A stretch of DNA of 64,000 bases from Citrus sinensis. Its lineage: Eukaryota; Streptophyta; Magnoliopsida; Sapindales; Rutaceae. Shown here piece after piece: positions 21,019 through 33,658 of this stretch (position 1 is the first letter of the stretch; every line of letters starts with the position of its first letter). The notes under the pieces were generated by a model. The model was not told where the DNA came from. It did not search any database and worked only from the letters and a program-made list of their open reading frames with translations. Where the stretch lies: the NCBI RefSeq assembly GCF_022201045.2, contig NC_068564.1:23589001-23653000 (forward strand). The letters are read 5' to 3'. Position numbers and translations under genes: made by a program.

Positions 21019-22389
21019 GATTTGAAGACTCCTATATAGTTGCAACTTCGGCCACAAGATTTCCTTTCAAAGTTTTGGACATCCTGGCCATAAGCATTAT
21101 TCGGAATATCCTGAGTGAATGAACGGAGGTTATTTCTTTTTTACTTAAAGTTCTTCATTTACCTCAATTTTTCGGCCATACTGTATTGAGATTTTAATTT
21201 AGTTGTGATGGGTGCCTGCTAATCAATCAAAAAGTGCATGTAATGTACCTTAAGGATCCTTTTCTTGTCTTCAATTATTTTTATCAGGGTTTCAGCTGCC
21301 CATATTATTTTACACAATTACTGGATATGAAATGTGTTGGTTTATGATTGTTTCTCCATGACATTCTTCCTATCATGTGACTGAATTGAGTAGCAATTTT
21401 TGTACTTTTACCCGTCCTGCATTCTTTTATAATTCTTAGACTATATTCTGTCTCCATATGAAATTCCTAATATGCTGCTGTGTTTAGTGTTTACCAGACG
21501 AAAGTACAATTCTTGGATTTGTATAACCCACGATTAAACCTATCCAACGGTCGCTCAAAACTGTCTAAATAAAACAGTGTCTGGAAAACTTGTTCACAAG
21601 TGCTGGTAGCATAAAACTAATTTTCGAGCATTAAATTTAAGAACTAGGATGAAGTGTTTTTAAGAGCCAGATGCCAAAATATATGCATGCTTGGTTACCA
21701 AACCCAGAATTAGGAAGATGTTTCTGTCATCTACTAGAGTTGCATAAGTTGTCAGATTGATAAGTTATTCGTGTTTCATGTTCAACTCATGATTACGTGT
21801 CTACAGACTGTGTGCACTCACCTTTCAATGCATACGATTAATTGAATTTAATTTCAAGCTCATAGCTATTATGAGCTGCACCTAAGATGGTTTGAATGCT
21901 TAAAACAAGTTGATCATTGGTTTGTATTTATCAGGTTAAATTTGAGTGGAACTTCTGCTTGGCTTTGCTCTATTCATTTACAGTCATGTAATTAGAATGT
22001 CCTAGTTTTTGTAATTAAACTATCCTTCGACATTTTTAGTAAGATTTGATCTTCACTTCTCCACAAACTTTGAAAATTGTGGCAATGTGAATTATATAGA
22101 TGATTTGTCTCACAGATGGAAATAAACAAAAGAAACCAAATAGTGAACTTGAGTAGTTTAAAGTTTCTCTGAGTTAAAAGATACAAAAGCAACGCAGGCA
22201 ACAAAAGAAAAGCAAGATACCATTATTCATTAAACTGAATTATCCACCTCATTTTCAATAGTTTGCATAGATGAGGCAAAACAAATGGTAGGTATTATAG
22301 GAAAAAAATAAAAAAAAGGCAGCTAATCTTCAGTTGTTCTCTAAGTAGAAGAACAGTGAGTTGTTCTCAGAATGCACAGTTTAACATTT
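21019..22389. other. 3' region of the kinase gene and convergent spacer
   Basis: The 3'UTR of the plus-strand kinase gene starts here, and the 3' end of the minus-strand root-cap gene lies at the right. No further gene, repeat or RNA was seen. Confidence 0.4.
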
Positions 22390-23504
22390 TCATTTCCTGC
22401 AAACTATTCCATTCCCACTGATCGCACTGCCAGTACAATCTAATGTGCCATAGTCCATCACCAAAGCATCCTTTTGGTCAAGAACTCCAGCTGGGGAGAA
22501 GATACAGGACTTGCAATTTGCAGAAAGAAGTGATGTAGTTCTGTACTTGTCTTCGCCTCCCACTACAGGCATTGCCACTCCTGGTTTAGCAGGATTCTTG
22601 AAATCTGGCTGGTAAGTCCTGCCAAGCACTCCTTCAACTTTTGAGGACAGGCCATAGAATCTGAATTGGACTTCGAGGTGAGCAAAACAGTCATCAGATG
22701 GTATCTGATAGTTATGAATTCTATTGTCTTCTTTGGTTACAGGTACCACATTGACTGATATTTCGGCTACATCAGGGAGAGTGATGACAACGCTGTTCTT
22801 GTTTGAAGTTCTTTCAACTCTAAGGTTGCTTTCCGGAGATTGCCAAGAAGAGAGATGGCCTTCAGGTATGACAAGTTCCTCTCTGTTGGAAGAGAATTTG
22901 AGATGGTCAATTTCATCATCCCATGTTGCTGCTTTTGTGGCCTCAAGGGAGAAGGTTTGAGAATTGAACAGGAAGCCAAGGGCTTGAATCCAAGTATTGT
23001 CCCTGGTTCTGCCTTCTGGCCTCAGGCCGATAAAGCGAGAATTGATTTGAAGGTTGAAGTCTGATACTAAGGTGTAATGTTCATTGCTCTTTCCGTGGAA
23101 GTAGAACACAATACCGTCTCCACCAATGAACCTAGGGTCCAGACAAGCTGCTCCAGTGCCACTGCAATTTGGTTTACGTTCTACACATGTACAACCAATG
23201 GCATGCATGGTTAGTTTCAGAACCCATCAGATCAATGATGATAACATGAAAATTTGATAGTAATTGGACGAGTTGACTTACTTTTGCACTCAGTCTTGCA
23301 TATAGGAGAGTTGCAGTCGATATAGCAAACTTTAGCAGTTGGATCTTTTGGTGATCTTGACGGGCACTGGGCGGGGCAAGTCATTTTCTTGAGAAAACAT
23401 GGACTTCTGCGGGAGGTGCAGGTTAGAGTTTCAGCATTGGTTTGTACCAAAACTGAAATTAAGATGAGCAGAGCGATCAATAAACTACTGCAGGAGACCT
23501 TCAT
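22390..23504 (-). CDS. Root-cap family secreted protein, copy 1
   Basis: Two exons on the minus strand, 23282-23504 and 22390-23180, joined across a 101-base intron (GTAAGT to GTGTAG), give 337 residues. The protein has a signal peptide (about 1-24), a Cys-rich segment with spaced C-x3-C-type pairs, then a domain starting at a DPRFIGGDG motif with a FHGK-x-NEH signature. This is typical of the root cap / LEA-related family (Arabidopsis At5g54370-like), which is secreted and expressed in root caps and some reproductive tissue; biochemical role is unknown. The start is the ATG at 23504 just before the hydrophobic signal; no upstream in-frame ATG is usable. A close paralogue lies 2 kb to the right in the same orientation with the intron at the same place. 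Confidence 0.87.
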
Positions 23505-25497
23505 GCTTGAAGATACCAAAAACGTTTGATGTGCAGGAGGCTAGAACCGTATAGCAATTACAGGTACTTAGCCTTTCTTTCCTTCCTCTTTTATAGAACT
23601 CAACAAGAGGGATTCTTAAAGTATATTTTTTAAGAACTTCAAGTAATCCATCATCTGTGATCTAAGCTTCCTATTTTATTCTATGCTTTAGCTAGCTTGA
23701 CCTTTGGCTGTGAAGATGCACTCTCCTTGCTCCTTAAATTACTTTGCCGGATTGTTAATCTTGGTCAATGCTTTGGAGCATGTGATTTAGATATAAAAAT
23801 GGCAAGTTGACATCTGCCTCCAAGCCATCATAAAGGCTTTAAGAAGCTCAATTTGCCAAAGAGAACAATGTATGCGCACATGAACAGGTGCATAAACGCA
23901 CACGGTGGTAGAGAAGAAGCCTTGAGTGCACCCGATGTATATAAGTAAAACCCATTCAAGAAAACTTTGCATCCAATAATGCAGACAGAGTGCCACAAAG
24001 CATGCATAGTCCATGTGATGAAAACATGGTATACCAAAGATTATGATTTTATAGTTTTGTGTTGTTGCTTCAGGTTCCTTGTTACGATTCCTCTGCTATG
24101 GAATATAAATCATTCTTCAACTAGTTGTTCCATCTCAACTTGGCGATTCATTTTGGGATAAGTAGTGGCCTTTTCTGCCCGAACTTTTTCTTTTCAAAGC
24201 TTTGTCCCATTATGAAAATGAAGGTGACAATAGACAGCAGTACAATTGCTGTTATTATATCATTTTTTTTTTGGGTGGGAATCATTAAACAGCCAATTGT
24301 ATATATGAACCTGTCAAACCAATATTTTCTCATTCAATAAAGCCATCTTCTTTTTTTTTTAATTCCTATAATTGCTTAAGTATTAATAATTTATCAAAGC
24401 TTGAAACTGTATTAATTTTAAGAAGAAAAAGAAAATGTATTAATTAAAGTTTTTGTTAGAGCTAGTTTTGCTTTTGGACTTTTGAATTTCGTTTAGAGGG
24501 GAACTTTTAACACCCCTATAAAATCTGTATAAGATCTCCTTTAAATTTTATTTTCTAAAATACCCATAATTTAGTTTATAAAATATAAACCCATATATTG
24601 AAATTAATATTTTTTTTCATAAAATTTCATCCTAAAAAATATTTCTTTTAAGATTTTAATTATAACATAAATAAATAAAAATCCTAAAATCTTAAATTAT
24701 TTTCTTTTTATTATATAGTTTATATCTCCGTAACTGTAACTTTTTATAATGTTTCCATATATATATATATATATATATATAGAGTTAGGTGTAAAAATTT
24801 TGTCAAAAGAATAATTATTTGTATTTTTAATTGAATTTTCATTCAAAATAAGAAATGAATTAAAATTTGGTTTGCTTATTTATTTAATTTTAACTAAAAA
24901 GGGTTTTACAAGAAACTTTCAGAGATGTCAAATGCCCTGTACTTTCGTATAATAACATACCTACATATGTTTTGAGTAATATAATAGGTATGAACTCTTA
25001 TACTAATTGATATGGTCTTAATTAAATAGAGTTTATAACAGTAGAGTTTATAGGAGTAGAGTTTATACCAATAGAGCTTTTGGACAAAAAGTCATTGGGT
25101 GTTTGACTGTCAATTAAAAAAGCTCTTTTGAACCATTAAACCGTTTGATTACGTAAAACTAAAAGTGCTTTTGTTTAATTAAATTACCAAAAAAGATATG
25201 TATTCATAATTATATAACATCTAACAAAATGCATTATCCAAGCTATCAATTAATAAGGAAAAATCAGTTCAATCATTTCTTTAATTTTCAAAATTAAAAA
25301 TTGAGATGATTAACTTTTCCCACGAGAAGTAATGGTTTTACATATGGTGATGTAGCACATAACATTAATATTAATAATCATAATATATGGTATTACAAAG
25401 CGCCATATTCCTGGCAAGAAATTAACATTCACTCATTCTAGTACTGAAGCTAGAGCTTCAATTATTCACTAAAACAGCCAGCCATAATTTTCAGCAC
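23505..25497. other. Spacer between the two root-cap genes
   Basis: It includes the promoter of copy 1 (right of 23505) and the 3' flank of copy 2. An (AT)n run lies at about 24760-24780. ORFs around 23790-24340 have no recognisable features. Confidence 0.4.
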
Positions 25498-26609
25498 TCA
25501 TTTCTTGCAAACAATTCCGTATCCTGCAGAGGACCTGCGAGTGCAATCCAGGGTGCCAAACTTCATCAATTCTGTAGTCTCCTGGTGATCTGCTCCACTT
25601 CCTGTCGCGAAAATGCAGGTTTTGCAGTTTGTGGAGAAAAGGGATTCCGTTTTATACTCCTTTTCACCTCCCAAAACAGCCATTGCCACTCCAGGCTTTG
25701 CCGGGTTCTCGAAATCAGGCCTGTAAGTCCTGCCCAGAACTCCATCAACTTTTGCGGACAGATTGAAGAACCTGAACTGCACCTCCAAGTGAGCAAAACA
25801 GTCATCAGCCGGCACCTGGTATTTATGGACCCTATCATCTTCTTTGGTCACTGGCACCACATTGACCAAAATTTCGGCGGTATCTTTTAGAGAAACAATG
25901 GCACTATTCTTGCTTGAAACTCTCTCCACTTTTACATCTTTTTCTTCAGAGTACCAAATGGAAAGTGGACCTTCAGGAATGACCAAATCCTGGCCATTGT
26001 AAGAGAACTTAAGATGATCAATCTCATTGTCCCATGTTGCTGCCTTGGCGGCCTCAAGAGAGAATGAGTGAGACTGGAAGAGGATTCCCAGGGCCTGAAT
26101 CCATGTAAAGTCCCTGGATCGTCCTGCTGGGCGGTGGCCAATGAAACGGGCATTGATTTGGAGTTCGCTGTCGGAGACTAGGCTGAAATGCTCATTGCTC
26201 TTGCCGTGGAAGTAGAACACAATGCCATCACCACCGATGAAACGGGGATCATAGCATGCTGATCCAGGGCTGTCACAGTTTGCTATCCTGTCTGCAAAAA
26301 ATTAAAGATACAATATAAATACTTCATTTTTTCACTCAGTTTATTACGAAAGAAAAACGAATGCAAGAGTTTCGTCTTACGCTTGCACTGAGGCTTGCAA
26401 GTGGGATGATCACAGTTCACATAGCAAACTTTAGCTTTGGGGTCGTCGGATTCGGTGTTAGGACATTCAAATGGGCATTCGATTTCCTTGTCAAAGCAGC
26501 GGCTAAATGGATTGCTGCAGTAGACAACACTCGCTTCTGCTTTCACCTGAATGACACATGAGACAATCACTACAAGAATGATTGCAACACTACTTTTCAA
26601 GATCTCCAT
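25498..26609 (-). CDS. Root-cap family secreted protein, copy 2
   Basis: Exons 26381-26609 and 25498-26291 (minus strand), separated by an 89-base intron (GTAAGA to TTGCAG), encode 340 residues. It has the same architecture as copy 1: signal peptide (about 1-24), a Cys-rich N-terminal segment and a root-cap domain with the DPRFIGGDG and FHGK-x-NEH motifs, ending in a Cys-containing tail. The start ATG at 26609 directly precedes the signal sequence. The intron falls at the same codon as in copy 1, so the two arose by tandem duplication. The N-terminal Cys-rich segment has diverged more than the main domain. Confidence 0.87.
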
Positions 26610-28056
26610 GCTAGCTAATTAACTCGATGAAATAATTAAAGAAGGAATGTATCAGAACAATGTTTTAAGTGATGCTTGAACTCAGTTTTGTTACTGCTAT
26701 TTATAGTATCTAACAAGTTGGGGTTCATTCTTTTAATTATCTTTTTCCATATAAGCTTGCGAACTTTACCCAAATTTCAAGTATGAGCTAGGCTTTAAGT
26801 TGGCTAGCTGTTTCTGCATGCTTAATGGTGAGATAAAATAACACATGCCGTTACTTTATGCAGAAGCAGAAGTTTGCAGGGTACTCACAAGTGCTTATTG
26901 ATGCCTTCAAACTACAACATTTACCACCCTGCGTGCGTGAAGGTTGGCAGGAGATGACGAACTTGAATATTTAATTGCAAGTTGTTTCTTGTCACCAATC
27001 TTGTTCTTAATCCCCAATGATATGCTGCAAAATTTCCAAACAATTAAATAATGTGACAATAAAGAGTAGCCCTCACCACACTTAAAAATAAAACTCTAAT
27101 ACATTGTTTAGAAATTCTAACATTATTATTTGTAATTTATGCTTCACGATAGCATATAGATGCGAATAATGATATTTCATCAATGTACCGTTTAGCTTGT
27201 ATTGTTTGTTGATCATAATTCATGAAACCGGTTACCATAGAAAACGTATTGTGAATATCTATGAATGTTTTGAGTTTATTTTTCTCAAAAAAAAATTGAC
27301 AGAATACTAACAGAAACAATAATTTTGACAGAATACTAACATAAGGAGTAATAAATAAATCGGTATTGGTTTACTCCCGAGATAAATTGATACTGATTGT
27401 TCTATCATGTTCGGTTCGGTTAAGTCTCTTAGCATTTTTTTTTTACCTTCTAAGTAAATGTGGCTTTTAGTCAGGAAAGGGGGTACATACAAAGGATTTG
27501 TTAAACCGTTGGTGTAGCATAACCCGTTTCTGGGCTTTTAATGTTCGTTATGGCCCATTAAACAAAAAAGCCCAACTCCAGGAAAATTCCCTCCAATCCA
27601 ATTTCTAATTCGGCGCGTCGTCAACTTACTTCCACACTTTTCGAGGTCTTAAGGCAAAAAAAAAAAAAACCCTAAATCACAATGCCTCCGAAGCATAACA
27701 GCTTCTAACTAATCTTTATTCTCAAATTCGAACCCCAAGAAGGTCAGTTGACTCTTCCTACTTCAATTCTTTGCATAATTCATATTTTTTTAATTCAACT
27801 TCGATTCCAAATTCATAAGTGCTTTGATGTTTGTTTTAGCCAAACTTGTTAGTTAAATTCTTTTGTGTTGATTATGGTTATTGATTCACAAGAATATTTG
27901 TATATTCGTCGTGGGATTAAGTGAAAATGGAAGGAAATGATACCCATTTGCCAATATTTTGTGTTACGAGTAAATGTTAGTGTGGCTTGCAAGACTGATG
28001 CTTCTATAGAAACAATTTGATAATTCTTGCTGAGAGAATTTTAGGTATATGTAATA
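26610..28056. other. Divergent promoter region between root-cap copy 2 and the demethylase gene
   Basis: AT-rich non-coding DNA. The right part holds the 5'UTR of the LDL2-like gene with a probable intron 27743-28044 (GTCAGT to TTTTAG). No other gene was found. Confidence 0.4.
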
Positions 28057-30471
28057 ATGAAAACCCCGGTGTCTGATGGTGATGGTTCTGTCTCAAAGAG
28101 GACGTTGAGGAAGAAAGTGGGTCTGCGGAATTATGATGAGAATTTGATGGATGAGTTGATAGAGGGGCATTTAGGTGGCTCTTTCAAAAAAAGGAATAGA
28201 ACTAGAGAGGCTTTGGAGAAAGAGACTGAAACTGAGGCTATGATTGCATTTTCATTGGGGTTTCCGATTGATGCACTGCTTGAGGAGGAAATTCGAGCAG
28301 GGGTGGTGGGGGTATTGGGTGGGAAAGAGCAGAATGACTACATTGTTGTGCGGAATCATATTCTTGCTAGGTGGAGAGGCAATGTGAGGGTGTGGCTAAC
28401 GAAAGGGCAGATTAAAGAGACTGTGAGTAGCGAGTATGAACATTTGATGAATTCGGCTTATGATTTTCTTTTGTATAATGGGTATATCAATTTCGGCGTT
28501 GCGCCATCTTTTACTGCTAATATGCCAGAGGAGGCAAATGAAGGTTCTGTGATAATTGTTGGTGCTGGACTTGCTGGGCTAGCAGCAGCAAAGCAGCTCA
28601 TGTCATTTGGTTTCAAGGTTGTTGTTTTAGAAGGCAGGAGTCGACCTGGGGGTAGAGTTTATACTCAAAAGATGGGTAAGAAGGGTGAATTTGCAGCTGT
28701 GGATCTCGGTGGGAGTGTTATTACTGGAATTCATGCCAATCCTCTTGGAGTTTTGGCGAGGCAACTCTCTATTCCGCTTCATAAAGTCAGAGATAATTGC
28801 CCTTTGTACAAGCCAGACGGGGCACCTGTCAATAAAGAAATTGATTCCAAGGTTGAATTCATCTTCAATAAGTTGCTTGACAAAGTCATGGAGTTGAGAA
28901 AAATAAAGGGCGGATTTGCAAATGATGTTTCTCTTGGTTCAGTTTTGGAGACACTTAGACAATTGTATGCTGTGGCTAGAAGTACTGAGGAAAGGGAACT
29001 TCTTGATTGGCATCTTGCTAACTTGGAATATGCAAATGCAGGATGTCTTTCAGATCTCTCAGCTACCTATTGGGATCAGGATGATCCTTATGAAATGGGT
29101 GGGGATCATTGTTTTCTTGCTGGAGGGAATTGGAGATTGATAAAAGCATTGTGTGAAGGAGTTCCTATATTCTATGAGAAGACTGTGAATACTATAAAGT
29201 ATGGAAATGAAGGGGTTGAGGTGATTGCTGGCGACCAAATGTTTCAAGCAGATATGGTACTTTGCACCGTGCCACTTGGAGTTCTGAAGGAAAAGACAAT
29301 CAAATTTGAACCAGAGTTACCTCAGAGAAAGGTTGCAGCAATTGATAGATTGGGTTTCGGGCTCCTTAATAAAGTTGCGATGGTTTTCCCATATGTGTTT
29401 TGGGGTGAAGAACTGGACACATTTGGTTGTCTCAATGAACAGAGCAGTAAGCGTGGAGAATTTTTTTTGTTCTATGGTTACCATACCGTTTCTGGAGGTC
29501 CTGTGCTAAATGCACTGGTGGCTGGAGAAGCTGCAAAAACTTTTGAATCCATGGATCCATCCTTTTTGCTCCATCGTGTTTTAAATGTCCTTAGAGGTAC
29601 TAAACATATTCAAGGACATGGGAGAGCACGGCAATAAGCTTCACAATTTTCTTTCCTTTTTGTACTGCTTGTGCCTGGAACTTTGATGTATCTTTTCTAA
29701 ATGCTTCATTGAATCTACCTTCTGATTCATAAATTGAGTCTCCCTTTTGCAGGTATATATAATCCAAAAGGTATTGATGTGCCAGATCCCTTACAAACAA
29801 TATGTACAAGGTGGGGCAGTGACCCCTTTACCCATGGTTCATACTCTCATGTTAGGGTGCGCTCATCTGGTAGTGATTATGATATACTTGCGGAAAGTGT
29901 AGGAAGCCGGCTGTTCTTTGCTGGTGAGGCCACAACGAGGCAATATCCAGCCACCATGCATGGAGCCTATTTGAGTGGCTTGAGAGAAGCTTCACGCATT
30001 CTTCGAGCTACAAGAGTTCAGAAATATAATTCAAGGAGGTCTCTTCTGAGAAATGTTGGATCAAGCAATGACATACTGCTGGATCTATTCAGGAGACCTG
30101 ATATGGAATTTGGAAAGTTTTTGTTTGTATTCAATCCTTTAACAGAAGATCCAAAGTCATTGGGGCTTTTGAGAGTTATGTTTGAGAATTGTGAAGATGA
30201 TTTGAGAAAGGCTTCAGCTAACAGCTGTCAGAACCCCTTGAACCTTCCACTCTACACTCTGATATCTCGTGAGCAGGCGAATGAGCTACAACAGGTGATC
30301 GGAGGGAATGAAAGTAAGTTGTCCTATTTGACTAAAAATCTTGGGTTGAAGCTAATGGGATCTAGTGCTTTAGGAACTGTAGGTAGTTCTTTGATTGCTA
30401 ATATTGCTAATGCACGAAGAGGAAGGGGTAGGAACCGCATTGCTGCCGGGCAACGACAAATTACCATGTAG
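28057..30471 (+). CDS. LDL2: LSD1-like histone demethylase, LDL2 type
   Basis: Flavin-dependent amine oxidase expected to demethylate histone H3K4 in the nucleus. Exons 28057-29596 and 29753-30471 join across a 156-base intron (GTACTA to TTGCAG) to give 752 residues. A basic N-terminus is followed by a SWIRM domain (about 60-150), the FAD-binding GAGLAGL motif (169-175) with a downstream RPGGR, and the amine oxidase fold. The closing FFAGEATTR segment lies in exon 2. It matches Arabidopsis LDL2 (lysine-specific histone demethylase 1 homolog 2) in length and along the whole sequence, better than LDL1, LDL3 or FLD. As in plant homologues there is no tower insertion. LDL proteins act redundantly with FLD in FLC repression and flowering control. 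A probable intron lies in the 5'UTR. Confidence 0.92.
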
Positions 30472-31711
30472 ACATGCTATCAGTAAATTCTAGTACTTTT
30501 TTCCCTTCTCAGTTGCAAATTCTTGTACATAACATGATAGATCTCTAGGTTATTCATTAACTCCAAGAGAAATAAGTTTCTTGGAGTTTGACTGGGAAAG
30601 CTCATTTGTTTGTTGTAGAGGACGTTTTAGTTTTGTCAGTGACCAACATGGTAGTGCTTCATCCATAATGTAGCCTTGTAGGTCAAAGACTGCTTTCTGG
30701 AAACAGTTTGTAGCTTGTAGATTCCATTGTAGAGAATTCATTGGAATTTTGGCTGCCTTTTGTCCCTGCAAATGGATATCATATTCGAACATTTCATTTT
30801 TATTGTACAACATCTTTCACATCTTTTACATCAGTTGCATGATACGTTGATACTCAATTTGGCCGAGTTCGCTTTTTACTAGTCTGAAAATGTGCTGGTG
30901 ATTTTTCACACTGATTGATAGGGATTGATTTTTCCAACCTATTAACTCTTTCCTCCTAGTTGGTTCAACTGTTAAAATTTGAGGGTGCTAGTTGCTAGTT
31001 GGTTCAATTAGTGAAATAGTAAATGAGGTTTGAAAATTCATATTTTGCTTGCATTATGATTGAGGGATGGGTTACATCTATGTAATGATTATTTAAAAAA
31101 TAAAAAGTAACCCATCAACCTATCAAATATATGACACTCAAGTTCAACCAACAATAAAAAGTTGTGCACTTATATTATAGCCCTGTTTCATATTATTTAT
31201 TGTATACTAGTTATGTCGCTTAAAATTATGATTTGGAAATTAAAATGATTTTAGTTCGTAGATGTTTGGTGGAAATACACATTTATTAACACTTAACAAC
31301 CTTAAAAACTCAATTCAATCATATTTATCAAACATCAATTTTCATTTATCAGGATCAGGATTAGTTCCTAATAAGCCTGGTTTAACCAACCCATCAACTC
31401 AAAACCAGCCTCAAAACTCAAAAGTTTTGTTAAGATGTAGGTGGATGATATTAACTTGGAATTTGGTTAATGTCAAAATTATGAAGAATCATCACAAACT
31501 CATTATGAATTTAGAGAAGCTCTTTTGAGGTTTCATAAAAACTAGTTTAAGAACCATGTAATAATGAAAAATAAACCAAAGCATAAAAATAATTAAACAA
31601 TAAAAAAGTTAATGCAAATTCAGGCAAGTTGAACAAACATTTGAAAAAAGAAAGTTTGGTGCCTCAGCAGCAGACAATGACATGATGGATTATAATGGGA
31701 CCGGGGGCTAA
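30472..31711. other. Convergent 3' spacer
   Basis: 3' flanks of the LDL2-like (+) and ULTRAPETALA-like (-) genes. The small ORFs here lack any family signature. Confidence 0.4.
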
Positions 31712-33658
31712 TTAAGAAGGCTCGGCGTTCTGCATGAAATCAACGCAGGTGCGGCAGTTGCAGTCCTTGAAGCGGCACTTTAGGCACCCAAGGCACACGC
31801 ATGTGGTGCATCCTTCACATGCCGGTAACCGAGGGCAGCCTCTGCAGCTTCTGCGGCTACTCCTCTCCTCCCCAGCGTCACAGTCGATTCTGAAACAAAA
31901 AAATAATAATAATAAATTCATTGCCTTTACCAATAAACAATAGTCTTACTTCAGGCCCGAAATTAAAATACAGGAGGAATTTACAATATTGTAAACAAGT
32001 TTACAACATTCTAAAAGTTTATTTACAACATTGTAAACTTGTTCGAACTTTAATACAATTTTTAAAAAAAAAAATAAATAAAGATGCATAGATACGTGAC
32101 GGAACCAAAATTTTGAGTTTAATGAAGATTAAGTAAGATTTTCAAAGAAATGAACTAAATTTCAATCAGGATCCTTGTCTTCCTAAACTTATTAGAGAGT
32201 AGATATAGAAATAAATACAAACTCAATCACATGGTGACATTTGAATATTATATATATAAAAGACGAATAAAATAAAAGCTAGCTCTAATTCTATACTGAG
32301 TTGAATATAGTGTTTGATCAATAAGTTTAAGAGCTCATAATTAATTAGTTGAACTTACTTATCATAGGGCCAGTTGACGCATTTCCACCTCCTGGCTAAC
32401 AGAGCATCATGGTAGATCCTGCATTCTTCTTTTGTCCGCATGCGAAACCTGCGCTCCTTCTTGCATCTTGAGCAGCGTATGAACTCATCGCGATGGAAGA
32501 TTCTCTTACCGCGGCAGCTGGTGGAGGCCTCGTTTGACGTGTGCTTGTAGTACTTGAGAAGCACAGTCTTGTGCAGAGGGGCTTTCTCTTCATCGATCGA
32601 CACCCAGATGTGATGGGTCCACTTTCTAGCGCCGTCTTTGCCCGAATGCTTTTCGAAATCATATGGTGTCATATTTCCTAAATCGATTCAGTGATCGGCA
32701 AAAGGACTGATATGATTAGCTCAGCATGTGTACCAATATCAAAGTCAACGTTTATAGGATTATAGTTTAGGCTGCATTTGAGATTACGGTGTTTTGGCGT
32801 TGAAATCATATAATTATTATGAAATAGAATCACTAGCTGTCAAGTAAAAGTGAAAAGTAAACGATTGCTAAATAATTATAACTTTTATAAGATAAATTAG
32901 AAAGGACAGATAACCAAAGAACAGTTGGGATTTGCTTTGGAAGTAGAACTCTATATTACTACTACAACAGTACCAAAACAAACCTTAGTCTTGTATTTGC
33001 TGCAAAGACATGTACCAAGGTTTTGTATGTGCCCTATGAAGGTTCACAAACAGAAGGCAGAAGGTTGTTCTATAAAAGTAAAGTAAGTTGTTTATAGAAC
33101 TGAAATTTCTAATTAATCTTGAAATATTGGTCGAAATTCTTTGTGTTTGATCGCATACATGATTATATGTAAATTAAGCTTCTTTTAAGATATCTTACTG
33201 TTGGTTTTCCCAATGTGTTAAACTATGATGTATAATATATAATAGATTTTTATGACACTATGCGTTTCAAAATTGAAGTATAATGTAACTTCACGTACAG
33301 AAAGAACTTTACATTATCAGGGAACAAAGATGATCAAATTTAGAAACAAAGAGAAAAATTGACAGAAAAACCTTTGCTTCATTGAATATCAGTAATAAAT
33401 CCATAAAAAAATTAAAAAAATATCTAAAGAAAATAAAAGGTTTTGGAAAGAGAGAGAGAATTGTTTACCCTCTTTGCATCCAGTAGTGCAAACACAGTCG
33501 ATAAGAAATTGGCCATTGGCAAAAATCTTAAGTTTGCCGATGGTGTCACCATATTTTCGACTAGTGCAGCCACACTGAACCTCAATGAAGTCAGGTTCCC
33601 GCCTCAGACCCTTCATCTTGTTTATCTGTTCTTCGTTGAACATCGTTGAAGCTGCCAT
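31712..33658 (-). CDS. ULT1: ULTRAPETALA-like SAND-domain transcriptional regulator
   Basis: Three minus-strand exons (33469-33658, 32359-32677, 31712-31889) give 228 residues; Arabidopsis ULT1 has 237. Residues about 20-110 form the SAND domain (CGCTS-x2-YGD near the start, then a FEKHSG segment and an ARKW motif), expected to contact DNA. The C-terminal half is a cysteine-rich, B-box-like region with repeated C-x2-C pairs, ending in a TCVDF motif. ULT proteins act as trithorax-group factors that restrict meristem size and activate AGAMOUS. All splice sites are GT-AG, and the second intron ends TTTCAG. The start is the ATG at 33658; the frame upstream lacks another ATG. ULT1 versus ULT2 cannot be decided from sequence inspection. 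Confidence 0.9.

Noticed and set aside
24990-25180. Repeated GAGTTTATA phrases suggesting a MITE
   Set aside because: Only a few short imperfect repeats; no inverted ends or target duplication.
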